The notes: generated by a model not told the origin, from the letters alone. Shown: positions 17,618-27,254, counted from the stretch's first letter. The stretch is 53,413 nt of DNA from Planctomycetota bacterium (GCA_016235825.1 JACRIL010000152.1:1-53413); one strand, 5' to 3'. Numbers and translations: made by a program.

Positions 17618-20600
17618 ATGAAAACGGCAATCAGGCAATCCAGGAATTCCGGCACGGCCCTGATACTCATCGTCGGGCTGCTGACGATACTGGCCATCCT
17701 GGGCACGACCATGCTCACGATGGCCCGCATCGACCGCAAGGCAAACATGTCGTCCGACACCTCCGCCGGCGCCCAGATCGTCGCAAGGGGCATACTCCGC
17801 CAGGCGATCCAGCACATAGCGGACGACGCGCACATAGCCGCGATAACGAGCGCCAGCGCGACGTACGCCCCTTACGGCGACCTGTGGAACCAGTCGACCA
17901 GCGTCGACAAGTGGAAGAAGTTCATCGATTACTCCTCGGAAGACGTGGACAAATGGCTGGGCGATCATCCCACAATGATCACCAATCTTTACCCCCTTAG
18001 CGGCGAAAAGATGTACCCCCTGGACGGCCTGAGTTGGTCTCCGTCAACTCGAGGCGCGCCGCCCATACATCCGACGAATCTGATCGACAAGACGCTTACC
18101 GCCGCCCAGGCCGCGTATCTTACCACCAAGAGTTTTCAACTGACCGACGTGGACGGATATGGCGAGACGGACAGCAGCTCCAACCCCAGGGAGGGGAAGG
18201 CATTTCTTTTCGACACCAACGTCCTTAACGACCAGGGGGACAGGTATTTCGCCGCCGCCATGGTCTACGACCTGTCCGCCGTGTGTAACATAAACGTGGG
18301 TTTCCAGGGCATAGGCTACCATTCTTTCGACAACTCAGCCACTTATACTTCCAGCGTCTCGACCGTTCCGCCAATCAGCCCGCAGTTCGTCCAGCCGTTC
18401 ATCAGTTACACGCCGAACGCCTATTACCGGGCCCTGAAGAACACTGGCGCCGCCATCAGCGGCACCGATTACAGGGACCTGTACTATAACGTCTCGCTGA
18501 GATATTTCACGCCCAAGTCCGCGACGCCGACGTACAGCCCCATAGCCTGCGACGACAACCTGAAGATGAATTACAGCACTGGTTTCAATTTTATGGGGAG
18601 ATTCTACGGTTACGGAACGAACGTTACCAACACGAGCTACCTGGGAACCGCTCAATACAAGATGTGCACGGCCCACAATTGCACGCGGTCGCTTATGAGA
18701 TATCCGGCCGTGATCAACGGTTACAGGACGCTGCCGGGCGTCGCCGCCGCGCCTACCTGGTCGAGCGCCAGCGCCAACACCATGCTTTACAGGATGCCTC
18801 TTGACGGCCTGAGCGCCTCAGGATCAGACGTAACATCCGTGTTTGTGCCCGATCCGACGAACATGGGCAGCGAGGTCCAGTACGGCTCGTGGGACGCCTT
18901 CCTCAATCAACTGTATTATCAGATGAAGTATTTCTTCAACGAGCTTGGCATCCAGGACGCCCAGAAGCGGGCGGCATACTTCTGCGCCAATTACAGGCTC
19001 TACCGCCACAGGACCCAGACGTCGGGCACATCCACCGTCAACGCGACGTGGTACGAGAATCCTTACATCGCCGCCGGCGGCTGGAACACGTGGACCTCGC
19101 CCGACGGCGACGCGGTCTATGTCGTCTGGGAACAGCCTTACATCAGCCAGGCCTACGCCGGCTCGCTGCCCCAGTGGCCTTCCGCCAGGGCCGGGGCGTG
19201 GTGCTACGCGATAGAGGTTTACAACCCGTATTACAAGGTGTCCGCCACCGACAACAGGTTTACCTTCGATATATTCAAGGGCGCGGCGAATCTCGGCACA
19301 TTCACGATCGGCGCCACCCCGCTTGCCGCCGCCAGCGATCGCAAGGTTTATTACGACTTGGGCGGCTACATCGACGACATCGGGGCCGGCACGCTCGCTG
19401 GCACCGCGGACTTCAATCTGCCGGCAGGGGCGGTACAGGTGCCGGGCCTGGCCTTCGACTCCAACACGCTCATCCGGCTCGTCCGAAACGGCGGCGCCGC
19501 GGTTCAACTCGACTCGGTCAAGATCAGCGAGTTCGCCGCCGCGCCCAACAACGCCGGCCTGGCCCCGGGCACCGGCGGCACGGGGTACGCGCTGGAGGGG
19601 CTGCGGGACGACACCAGCGGAGTCAGCGCGGCTGACAGGCGAAGAGTCTGCCTGCCCGTCTACGCCTGGCGGACCGCCACCGATGGCGTTATCGGACAAA
19701 TGAAAAACCTGCTCAAGGTGCATAATCTCGGATATCAGAGCGTCGTGTCGCCGGCGGCCAATAACAGCCTGACGGCCGACGAACTCAAGCAGATTACTGT
19801 CGGAGACTCTTCAAAGGCCATCCACAATTTCCAGACCAACACCGCCTCGACAGCCGGCGACAGGCAGGAAAATCATTCGGCCGCGTGGGGCATGCCCGTC
19901 ATCATGGGCACGCAGCCGTGGGCGTTCACCACGAGCCAAAACTCGGGGCTTCTGAAAAGCAGGATGCCTTACGGGTCAATAGGCGAGTTGAACCATATCC
20001 GGGTTCTTGGCCCGACGACCGACCAGGACGTCCCGCACCGCGTCCGCGACGAGTTCCCGGACATACCCGGAAGAGGCATGCTCGACCCGGCGCCCCCAAA
20101 ACGGATGAACATAAATTACGACACGGGCGCATTGAATGGTTCGGGCGATCGCGTCTATGCCGCCCAGACCGGCCAGAACGGCTGGACCAGCTCGCTGGAC
20201 GCCACGCACGTCTATCCCGACGTGCCGGCGGGGGCGCTGCTGGCGGAGTTCTTCGAGTACGTCCCCACGGACAAGTGGCGGGGCGACGGCGAGAATTTCC
20301 GCAATTACGGCAAGGTGAACGTCAACACCATGGGGTATGACATGTTGAGGTCCTTGCCCTGGGAGATTACCTGCAACGTGAAGTTTGATCCCTGGGTTTG
20401 CGCCCCCTTTTACGACAGGGGTCCCGCCACTGGTTTTAATTATAACAGATTTTACATGCAGGTCGGGGCCACGCAGCAGTTTGTCTATCAGAAGGGGTAT
20501 CTGCCGTTTGTCATAGCCTACAGGGAAAAGCGGGCGCCCAAAGACTATATGAAGCGCTGGCAGTTGAGGCCGGAAAGCCCCGGGTTGGATACGTTTTATC

Positions 20601-21841
20601 AACCCGACATAAACTCTCACTATAATTGGTGGTTTTTTAACATGACCCAATGGTCAGGCTGGCATTTGCCGGAGGTCTATCCCAGGAATTATGCCGCCAG
20701 CCGTTCCAGCCTGGCGTCGGGCGGCTCGGACATCCAATATCTGCGGGATGCCTCCAATTTCCAGGGATTCGTAACGCCCGGCGAGATAGCCGTTCCTCTG
20801 GCCGACTACGTCATGAGCCTTTTCACCGCCAGCTATACCTCCCCCGGCCCAGGCGTCTCATACAACGCCGCGTGCACCAGGCATTGTGAGCCTTATAATT
20901 ATAACGATAACGGCTGGCGAAATTATGTGGCTCCAGTCGCGGCGCCTCCTTTGATGGATGCAAGCACGGACGTCGTCCCGGATGTCGCCAACATCGCCGC
21001 GGGCAACGTCATGGGCAACGGCAACGACCCGAAGGTTGGCGGGCCGCATCCACGAGCCAAGCTGACGCCTTATTACGCCACCTTCGCCTACGCCGAGACC
21101 GACCTGGCGGATGCGATCAAAGACGGCATCGGCTACAGGACCGACGACTCCAATTACCAGGACTTCTACACGGCCCGCAACATTTTTTATAACGCCGTGA
21201 TTAATCTGCTCACGGTCAACTCCGACACTTACGGCATAACCGTTGGCGTCTATCGCGGGCCTAACATGTACGCCACGGCCGCGAACAAGGACGCAACCCA
21301 GGATTTTTCGACCATAACTTTCACCAACCTCCCCGGCCCCGCGGCCCAGCCTAACGGATATCAAACGACGTTTGCGCATGCCGCCATTACCGCCCCCACG
21401 CCGACCAACAATGAGCATGCGTCGGTTGTGATGTCCGGCCCCAACGCCGGTTTCACCGTCAAAGGCGCCATGTATAATGGGGGAGTATTGATGAGCACCC
21501 GGAATGCCTGGGGCAGCGGTTCCGCCAGCAACTATCCGAGTTGTACACAAAGGGATTATTATTATTATTTCTCCAGCTCGAACGACAGTCAGCGAGCCGG
21601 GATTAATGGTTCTATGAATCTGACCAAGGACAGCGTCAACGGCACTCAGGTCTCGCTGGGCCTGACGGACTATACCCAATGGGACGTTAGGGTTAAATTT
21701 CCCGGTTACAACACCGGCATAAAGGAGCAGATGACGCAACTGACCACGGACTCGTGGGTATACGTGGGCGTCATCGACCGCAGCAACTGCAAGGTCCCTG
21801 GCGACATGCCGGCGGTATTGTCCTTCGGGCAGGTCAAATGA
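17618..21841 (+). CDS. giant GspK/PilX-like surface protein
   Basis: A 1407-residue protein. A short basic leader precedes SGTALILIVGLLTILAILGT and then MARIDRKANM, the N-terminal pattern of GspK/PilX-type minor pilins (no FTLIE motif, but a single helix next to the start). The rest is one very long exported region rich in Tyr, Asn, Thr, Ser and Pro, without recognisable domains. It is three to four times the size of ordinary GspK. Being the last pilin-like gene in the run, it could cap the filament or bind a surface or substrate. Confidence 0.7.
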   Translation: MKTAIRQSRNSGTALILIVGLLTILAILGTTMLTMARIDRKANMSSDTSAGAQIVARGILRQAIQHIADDAHIAAITSASATYAPYGDLWNQSTSVDKWKKFIDYSSEDVDKWLGDHPTMITNLYPLSGEKMYPLDGLSWSPSTRGAPPIHPTNLIDKTLTAAQAAYLTTKSFQLTDVDGYGETDSSSNPREGKAFLFDTNVLNDQGDRYFAAAMVYDLSAVCNINVGFQGIGYHSFDNSATYTSSVSTVPPISPQFVQPFISYTPNAYYRALKNTGAAISGTDYRDLYYNVSLRYFTPKSATPTYSPIACDDNLKMNYSTGFNFMGRFYGYGTNVTNTSYLGTAQYKMCTAHNCTRSLMRYPAVINGYRTLPGVAAAPTWSSASANTMLYRMPLDGLSASGSDVTSVFVPDPTNMGSEVQYGSWDAFLNQLYYQMKYFFNELGIQDAQKRAAYFCANYRLYRHRTQTSGTSTVNATWYENPYIAAGGWNTWTSPDGDAVYVVWEQPYISQAYAGSLPQWPSARAGAWCYAIEVYNPYYKVSATDNRFTFDIFKGAANLGTFTIGATPLAAASDRKVYYDLGGYIDDIGAGTLAGTADFNLPAGAVQVPGLAFDSNTLIRLVRNGGAAVQLDSVKISEFAAAPNNAGLAPGTGGTGYALEGLRDDTSGVSAADRRRVCLPVYAWRTATDGVIGQMKNLLKVHNLGYQSVVSPAANNSLTADELKQITVGDSSKAIHNFQTNTASTAGDRQENHSAAWGMPVIMGTQPWAFTTSQNSGLLKSRMPYGSIGELNHIRVLGPTTDQDVPHRVRDEFPDIPGRGMLDPAPPKRMNINYDTGALNGSGDRVYAAQTGQNGWTSSLDATHVYPDVPAGALLAEFFEYVPTDKWRGDGENFRNYGKVNVNTMGYDMLRSLPWEITCNVKFDPWVCAPFYDRGPATGFNYNRFYMQVGATQQFVYQKGYLPFVIAYREKRAPKDYMKRWQLRPESPGLDTFYQPDINSHYNWWFFNMTQWSGWHLPEVYPRNYAASRSSLASGGSDIQYLRDASNFQGFVTPGEIAVPLADYVMSLFTASYTSPGPGVSYNAACTRHCEPYNYNDNGWRNYVAPVAAPPLMDASTDVVPDVANIAAGNVMGNGNDPKVGGPHPRAKLTPYYATFAYAETDLADAIKDGIGYRTDDSNYQDFYTARNIFYNAVINLLTVNSDTYGITVGVYRGPNMYATAANKDATQDFSTITFTNLPGPAAQPNGYQTTFAHAAITAPTPTNNEHASVVMSGPNAGFTVKGAMYNGGVLMSTRNAWGSGSASNYPSCTQRDYYYYFSSSNDSQRAGINGSMNLTKDSVNGTQVSLGLTDYTQWDVRVKFPGYNTGIKEQMTQLTTDSWVYVGVIDRSNCKVPGDMPAVLSFGQVK

Positions 21842-21854
21842 CGGAAAGGCGAAA

Positions 21855-22208
21855 ATGAAGAGATTCGGTTTAACGGCGGCCCTGATCTTCCTGGCCGGGA
21901 CCGCCGTCTCGTGTTCCGACACCAGCATCAAGGACAAATACAGGCTGCTCAAGACCGGCATGAACCGCGACAAGGTCGTCTCCATCATGGGCAACCCCGC
22001 CGAAGAGAGGATTATCCAGCAGCGCAAAGTTCCCCCGCTCCGGGCCGGCGAGGATCTCCTGCGGCATCCTTACGACTCCGAGTATCTCCCGGAAATTCTC
22101 CAGATGGTCTGGATCGATGGCGACAAGAAGGCCACCGTGGAATTAACGGATGACAAGTTGACGAACAGACAGGCAAATTTCGCCCCCAAGTATATCGAGA
22201 TCAAGTAG
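21855..22208 (+). CDS. BamE/SmpA-like small lipoprotein
   Basis: 117 residues with a type II signal peptide (lipobox AVSC near residue 20). The mature part starts with YRLLKTGMNRDKVVSIMGNP, the helix-loop pattern of BamE/SmpA/OmlA domains, and ends with a strand pair (QMVWIDGDKKATVELTDDKL). In BamE this fold binds the outer-membrane assembly machine; here the gene closes the pilin operon, so a role in secretin or pilus assembly is as likely. A strong terminator follows. Confidence 0.75.
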   Translation: MKRFGLTAALIFLAGTAVSCSDTSIKDKYRLLKTGMNRDKVVSIMGNPAEERIIQQRKVPPLRAGEDLLRHPYDSEYLPEILQMVWIDGDKKATVELTDDKLTNRQANFAPKYIEIK

Positions 22209-22231
22209 GTTTCCCCAAAAACACTCTTGAG

Positions 22232-22266
22232 AACCGGCGCGGGCCTTCCGGCCGGCGCCGGTTTTT
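22232..22266 (+). terminator. rho-independent terminator of the pilin operon
   Basis: AACCGGCGC pairs with GCGCCGGTT around a GC-rich loop, followed directly by TTTTT. It lies 24 bp after the lipoprotein stop. Confidence 0.85.
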
Positions 22267-22347
22267 CTCATTCCCTCCTTATGGTGCTGGCGCCGGCGCC
22301 ACAAAATTCGACGCACCCTTTGCCGGCCGCGGGTATACCAAATAATA

Positions 22348-22376
22348 TTGCCCGGCGGACGCCGTCCGGCTATAAT
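22348..22376 (+). promoter_or_regulatory. sigma-70-type promoter for the heparinase-like gene
   Basis: TTGCCC (22348-22353) and a perfect TATAAT (22371-22376) are separated by 17 bp. The predicted transcript starts about 80 bases before the gene and after the upstream terminator. Confidence 0.55.
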
Positions 22377-22462
22377 CAGGTTTTGAGTGATGAATAATTG
22401 AACGGGCCATGCCGGCCGCGTTTGCTGCAAGGGGAAGTTTTCGGCCCCGGCAAGGAGATGAT

Positions 22463-24781
22463 ATGAGACGACAGATACTAACCGCCGCGGCGATGGCCTT
22501 TGCCGCCATGATCATATTGTTTCAATCGGCATCCGTCGCCTCGGGACAGTTTTCCGCCTCCGCGCCGGCCGGCGGCGCCAAGGGGGCCGCAAGGCATCCC
22601 CGCCTGTTCTTTACCGCCGAGGAACTGCCCGCCCTGCGCCAGAAGGCCAGGGCGTACCCAAGCTTCGCCCAGTTGACGAGTTTCGTGGACTCGCAGAGAT
22701 TTTTTGAAAGACCCACGCCGGATTCGCGAGGCTGGGAGAGCAACGCGATCATGCTCGCCGAGGCTTTTGTCGCCCTCATAACCCAGGATCCCAAATACAT
22801 CGAGAAGGCAAAAAAACAGTTATTTCAGATCGCCGGCATGGACATGACCGTCTGGCGCGGCACGATCTCGCCGCCCTGCAGAGTGGCCGGCCTGGGCCTG
22901 GGGCATTTCTCGCAGGCGGTCGGCATCGGCTATGACTGGCTCTACCCGTTCATGACGGAGGATGAACGCAAGACCATCCGGGACGCCCTGGTCAAAAAGG
23001 CCTTCGCCATCTACAAGGAGGGCGTGGACCTCAACACCCGTTCGGAATACTGGCTCCACATCACCAACAACTGGTGCCCGGTCATACACGGGGGCGAGGG
23101 AATCGCCGCCCTGGCGGTCAGGGGAGAGATTCCGGAGGCCGACTGGGTCCTCGAACAGACCCGCAAGCGGATCCGCAACTTTCTCGATCCGCTGCCCAAA
23201 GACGGCGGGTGCGTGGAAGGCACGATGTACGGCATCTATGGCGCGGTCAACGCGGCCCTTTTTGCCGAGGCGCTCAAACATGTCGTCGGCACAGATGACG
23301 GCATCATGGACCACCCGGGGATGAAAAAATTCTCGTCCTTTATGATCTGCTTTACCGGGGCGGACGGCGGAAGGATCAACTTTTCGGACTGCAATGTTCT
23401 CAATGACATATCGGGGGAACTCTACTCGCTGGTGGGACGTTATAATGACAAGGCCCTGGACTCGTATCTCCAGCAGTATATTCCAAGTTTCAGGAAGGGA
23501 ACCTCGGCGGCGTGGGAGATCATCTTCCGGCCTCCCGCCATAGCCGCCGGCGCCGCTCCGCCCCTGGACGACTTTGTGGTTTTTCCGGATACCCATTGGG
23601 CGGCGATGCGGTCGGACAAGATGCAGTTGTTCTTCAAGAGCGGCAACATCGGCAACGGGCATAAGCACGCGGACCTCAACACATTCGTCATGTTGCTCAA
23701 CGGCGAACGATTGGTTCCCACCGCGCCCTACGAGGACAAAGATACAAACTATCATTCCACGATCCTGGTCAACGGCAAGGGCCAGCCGCTGAGCGCCACC
23801 GGCGCGATCATTCAGAGCGGCAAGGCAAAGGGCGTCATGTTCGCCACTGCCGACGCGAGCAAGGCTTACGGCGGGGAACTGACGTGCTTCCTGCGGACGG
23901 CGTTTTTTGCGCCCGACCGGTTCGTCGCCATCGGCGACGTGCTTGCGGGACAGGCGGGAAACAAATATGAGTGGAAGCTTCAGACCTCGGAGACCCCGGT
24001 AATATCGTCGGACAAGAAGTCCGCCCGCATCAACGGCAAGAAGGCGTCGCTGCAGGTCCAGGTCGTTCTTCCGGACAACGCGACCCTGTCTGCCGGCAGG
24101 AGCTTCGGCCCGTGTCTGTCGGCAGATGTTACGGCGGCCGGGCCTTCCGCGTCGTATTTTGTAATCCTGGCGCCGGCGGACCTGGCGGTTTCGGCAAAGG
24201 CGACGGGCAACAGCGTCCAGGTTACGGCGGGGGGCGCCTCTTACACATTCAGTCTGACCGGCAGAGGATGGGTTGCGGCCGGCAGCGACGTGAAAGAAAC
24301 TACCGTGGTTTCCACCCCCGCCACGAATCCGAGCGGCACGAGCGCTGTCGTAGTCACGGAAGAAAAACCAAAGATTCAGGAAAAGCCCAAGCCCGTGGCA
24401 ACATCCGAAAAACTTGCCACGATGGACGATTGGGTCGCCAAGCTGAAATACCGCCTTGGACTGTACCTCAAGAGCGGCCAGATGCCCAAGTTCCAATGCC
24501 AGGCCCTCGACGCGAGGGTTAATGTCGAGGCGATGGATGGCAGCGGCCAGCTTACACTGGTCGATCGCGGCGGGAAGAAGACGGTCGTTCAGTGGGAAAA
24601 ACTGACTATCGACGATTATGTAGGCCTGGCCCAGGACATGGCCGGCATGGCGGACACGGCACTCGATCACGCCCTGCTGGCTTACTTCTGCCACGCGGCG
24701 AAAAAAACCGACAAGGCCCAGGAGCATCTCAAAAAGGCCGGCTCATATGAAAAGGCCGTCAGAGACGCAACCGGGATGTAA
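22463..24781 (+). CDS. secreted heparinase II/III-like polysaccharide lyase with extra C-terminal domain
   Basis: A 772-residue exported protein (signal peptide to about residue 28). Residues 45-330 are alpha-helical and toroid-like, with RLFFTAEELPALRQKARAYP at the start and SQAVGIGYDWLYPFMTEDER, HITNNWCPVIHGGEGIAALA, as in heparinase II/III and alginate lyase families. A beta-rich part follows with NGHKHADLNTFVMLLNGERL. A Pro/Lys linker leads to a domain from about residue 640 that is repeated in the next gene. Substrate is not predictable; uronic-acid polysaccharides are likely. AAGGAG before the ATG at 22463 fixes the start, not the upstream ATG at 22409. Confidence 0.8.
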   Translation: MRRQILTAAAMAFAAMIILFQSASVASGQFSASAPAGGAKGAARHPRLFFTAEELPALRQKARAYPSFAQLTSFVDSQRFFERPTPDSRGWESNAIMLAEAFVALITQDPKYIEKAKKQLFQIAGMDMTVWRGTISPPCRVAGLGLGHFSQAVGIGYDWLYPFMTEDERKTIRDALVKKAFAIYKEGVDLNTRSEYWLHITNNWCPVIHGGEGIAALAVRGEIPEADWVLEQTRKRIRNFLDPLPKDGGCVEGTMYGIYGAVNAALFAEALKHVVGTDDGIMDHPGMKKFSSFMICFTGADGGRINFSDCNVLNDISGELYSLVGRYNDKALDSYLQQYIPSFRKGTSAAWEIIFRPPAIAAGAAPPLDDFVVFPDTHWAAMRSDKMQLFFKSGNIGNGHKHADLNTFVMLLNGERLVPTAPYEDKDTNYHSTILVNGKGQPLSATGAIIQSGKAKGVMFATADASKAYGGELTCFLRTAFFAPDRFVAIGDVLAGQAGNKYEWKLQTSETPVISSDKKSARINGKKASLQVQVVLPDNATLSAGRSFGPCLSADVTAAGPSASYFVILAPADLAVSAKATGNSVQVTAGGASYTFSLTGRGWVAAGSDVKETTVVSTPATNPSGTSAVVVTEEKPKIQEKPKPVATSEKLATMDDWVAKLKYRLGLYLKSGQMPKFQCQALDARVNVEAMDGSGQLTLVDRGGKKTVVQWEKLTIDDYVGLAQDMAGMADTALDHALLAYFCHAAKKTDKAQEHLKKAGSYEKAVRDATGM

Positions 24782-25034
24782 GCCCGGCTGTGCGGGGCTG
24801 TCCGCATCAAATCGCAAACGATTCTGAATCGTAATCTTTTTTCCGGAGAGTGCTGCGGCAGTCGAATCCTGTTTATAAGATACGTTTATAATAACGATAA
24901 ATGAAATAATTTTGGAAATCTGAAAAATTTCGGGATTTCTGTATCTTTCCCCGGTGTTCAAACAATATTACTATAAAGGTATGGCTTTCCGCCATTATAG
25001 CGGGATAGAGGTTTCGGTTGTTAAGGAGCAGCCT

Positions 25035-26402
25035 GTGAAGACAATCAGGTTCGCCGCGATAGGCTTGGTTCTGATAGTTGCCGATATCTCCTTGGCGCAA
25101 ACCGCAGCCCCTCCGTCCGCCGCTGCCAAACCCGCAGCCGGAGACCCCCAGGCCATCCCCGTCTGGCAGAGCGGGTTCGAGGACCCGTCGCTCGGCGATT
25201 GGACCTGGCTGAGTCCATCTTTCTCCCGCGACGGCAAAATTGTCTCCGGTCGCATGGAATCCTACATGATTACGACGGAAAACGCGTTCTCCGGCCGTTA
25301 CGCGTACAAAGGATGGATAGTCGGCGCCCAGACCGAAAATCATCGGGCCTACCCCTGCCATAGTTTTAAGGTGGAGTCGCCGATAGTGAACTCCTGGTAT
25401 GTGTGGCTGGACTGCAACCCGGCGAAGTTCAACGACGCAGACTGGATTCACTTCGCCACGTGGTGCAACTCAAATTGGGGGCCGGGACTGCACACCATGG
25501 CGGTGCGAACCAAGGCGCTGGAGCTGGAGATGGCACACTGCGAATGGAAATGGGTCGGGCCGCCCGAAATGCGCAAGTTCCCCCTGAAAAAGTGGGTGCG
25601 ATTCACGTACTATGCCCATTACCGCCCCGCCGGCGACGGCAAGATATGGGTGTGGATGGACGGCAAGCTCATCTTCGAGGCTCAGAAAAACCACAACAAC
25701 CAGTTCTTTGAGCAGGTGCACTGGGGCATGTACGCCCACCCCCATGTGGATAACGGCGTGCAGTACAATGACGACATCCAGTTATGGCGGCTCTCCGCGC
25801 CCTGGACGGACAAGAACCGCGAGCCGCCCTCGCCCTACAAGAGCGATCCGAAGGCCGCCCCGCCGGCCAAAACCGTGATCGATCTTAAAGTGAAAGAAAC
25901 CACCGCGGTTTCCAATCCTCCCGCGGAGAATCCGGGTGGAACCGGCCCCGCCGCAAACCCCGTGGGAAAGCCGAAACTTCCGGAAAAACCCAAGGTCGAG
26001 GAAAAACCCAGGCCCGTGGTAACATCCGAAAAGCTCGTTACGATGGAGGATTGGGTTGCCAAGCTCAAGTTCCGCCTCGCCCTGTATCTCAAGAGCGGAC
26101 AGACGCCCAAGTTCCAGTGCCGGACCCTCGATGCCAGGGTAACCGTCGAGTCGATGGACGGCGGCGGCCAGCTTACTCTGGTCGATCGTGTCGGGAAAAA
26201 AACGGCACTCGAGTGGGAAAAACTGACTCTCGACGATTATATAGGTCTGACCATGGACATGGCCGGCATGACGGACACCGCCCTCGATCACGCCCTGCTG
26301 GCGTATTTCTACCACGCCACCGAACAAGCCGAGAAGGCCCAGGAACACCTCAAGAAGGCCGGCTCATATGAAAAGGCCGTCAAAGAAGCAACGGGTATGT
26401 AG
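25035..26402 (+). CDS. secreted beta-jelly-roll protein (heparin lyase I-like?) sharing the C-terminal domain
   Basis: 455 residues with a signal peptide ending ADISLAQ. AAGGAG lies 6 bp before a GTG at 25035, which is preferred over an upstream GTG at 24954. The middle part (about 40-250) is rich in Trp and beta strands, with WQSGFEDPSLGDWTWLSPSF, RYAYKGWIVGAQTENHRAYP and WVWMDGKLIFEAQKNHNNQF. This style fits concanavalin-like or heparin lyase I-like carbohydrate proteins. A linker containing VKETTAVS and the C-terminal domain match the preceding gene closely. The two probably act on the same material. Confidence 0.7.
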   Translation: MKTIRFAAIGLVLIVADISLAQTAAPPSAAAKPAAGDPQAIPVWQSGFEDPSLGDWTWLSPSFSRDGKIVSGRMESYMITTENAFSGRYAYKGWIVGAQTENHRAYPCHSFKVESPIVNSWYVWLDCNPAKFNDADWIHFATWCNSNWGPGLHTMAVRTKALELEMAHCEWKWVGPPEMRKFPLKKWVRFTYYAHYRPAGDGKIWVWMDGKLIFEAQKNHNNQFFEQVHWGMYAHPHVDNGVQYNDDIQLWRLSAPWTDKNREPPSPYKSDPKAAPPAKTVIDLKVKETTAVSNPPAENPGGTGPAANPVGKPKLPEKPKVEEKPRPVVTSEKLVTMEDWVAKLKFRLALYLKSGQTPKFQCRTLDARVTVESMDGGGQLTLVDRVGKKTALEWEKLTLDDYIGLTMDMAGMTDTALDHALLAYFYHATEQAEKAQEHLKKAGSYEKAVKEATGM

Positions 26403-26456
26403 CCGAAACCGGGCGGGATGTTTTTTGCCCATGAGGCCGATATCACACAGAAAAAC

Positions 26457-26505
26457 TGGAGACACGGGGGATCGAACCCCGAACCTCTAGCTTGCAAAGC
26501 TGACC
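26457..26505 (-). other. attachment site: 3' half of tRNA-Ala(UGC)
   Basis: Read on the minus strand this is the anticodon arm (loop TTTGCAA, anticodon TGC at 26494-26496), a perfect T arm (CGGGG TTCGATC CCCCG) and the 3' acceptor strand TGTCTCC plus the discriminator A. The D arm and 5' acceptor strand are missing: the next bases are AT-rich phage sequence. CCA is not encoded. This is the host tRNA end left behind when a phage integrates into a tRNA gene. The rebuilt tRNA should lie at the far end of the prophage, outside the window. Confidence 0.75.
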
Positions 26506-26606
26506 AAGATATTTTTCTAAGTGTAAGGAACGCACTGGATTTAAGTCGTAAACCCCAATATTTATTAAGGTTAGCTTCTCCGCCATAACATGCCATGAAC
26601 AAGCCA

Positions 26607-27248
26607 TTAATTGCCGCTAAAAACCGCTTTATCATAAATTTTATTGTAATTTTCTCCGAACACCAAAACCACTATGTCGGCATATTTTTTCCGGACATTT
26701 TCAAGGCCCGCCTGCCGGCGCCATCTGGCCGCGGCCGTGTGGAACATCTCCGTCGTCGCCGAGATGCTCAGGCCTTTTCTGCGGGCTATCGCCCTGTGGG
26801 CGCCGGTGAAGGTTCCGCAGCGGCGGACGTGCCAGGCGTACATCTTCAGCAGGTTGCACAGCCGCAGTTCGGCCAGGGCGTCGATGAACTCCGAGGCCGA
26901 CATTGACGCCCCGCTGTCCGCGATTGTTTCCATATAGTCCTGCTCCGTCGCCTGGACCCGCTCTCGCCTGAGTTGCCGGCGAACTTCGTCCCGCATCGCG
27001 TTTATCGCCGTTGTAACGAGCATCTGGCGTATGGCCGCATCCGGCCTGTCCGTCTGGACCCAAGGCAGGCACTTCCAGACCGAGACTCTGGCCGCCTGGA
27101 TCGCGTCGTCCATGCACCATGGCGCCAGCCGTTTGGCCATCCCATTTATGACGGGGGCAAGGGCCGACAGGAGCGAATCAATATCCCGCGGTCCGCACCG
27201 CGCCTTGATGACCAGTTCCCGCCAGGAGACTCCATTCTCCCGAACCAT
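26607..27248 (-). CDS. phage sigma-70-like protein
   Basis: 213 residues. Residues 20-110 follow the layout of sigma region 2 (RDIDSLLSALAPVINGMAKR, DDAIQAARVSVWKCLPWVQT, IRQMLVTTAINAMRDEVRRQ). The C-terminal third has helices around RRCGTFTGAHRAIARRKGLS that could be a helix-turn-helix in place of region 4. It is the last phage gene before the attachment site. It could direct late transcription, but similarity is weak and a replication or regulatory role is possible. Confidence 0.5.
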   Translation of the reverse strand: MVRENGVSWRELVIKARCGPRDIDSLLSALAPVINGMAKRLAPWCMDDAIQAARVSVWKCLPWVQTDRPDAAIRQMLVTTAINAMRDEVRRQLRRERVQATEQDYMETIADSGASMSASEFIDALAELRLCNLLKMYAWHVRRCGTFTGAHRAIARRKGLSISATTEMFHTAAARWRRQAGLENVRKKYADIVVLVFGENYNKIYDKAVFSGN

Positions 27249-27254
27249 CCGTGG

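Noticed and set aside
22820..24727. 635-residue open frame on the minus strand opposite the heparinase-like gene
   Set aside because: A shadow of GC-rich codon use: its residues are Arg/Gly/His-biased, without domains, while the plus strand has a clear protein and ribosome site.
26457..26600. Intact tRNA with an intron
   Set aside because: GGAGA near 26573 (minus strand) could pair with the acceptor end, but no D arm exists and the sequence between is AT-rich phage DNA; a 3' fragment from integration is simpler.
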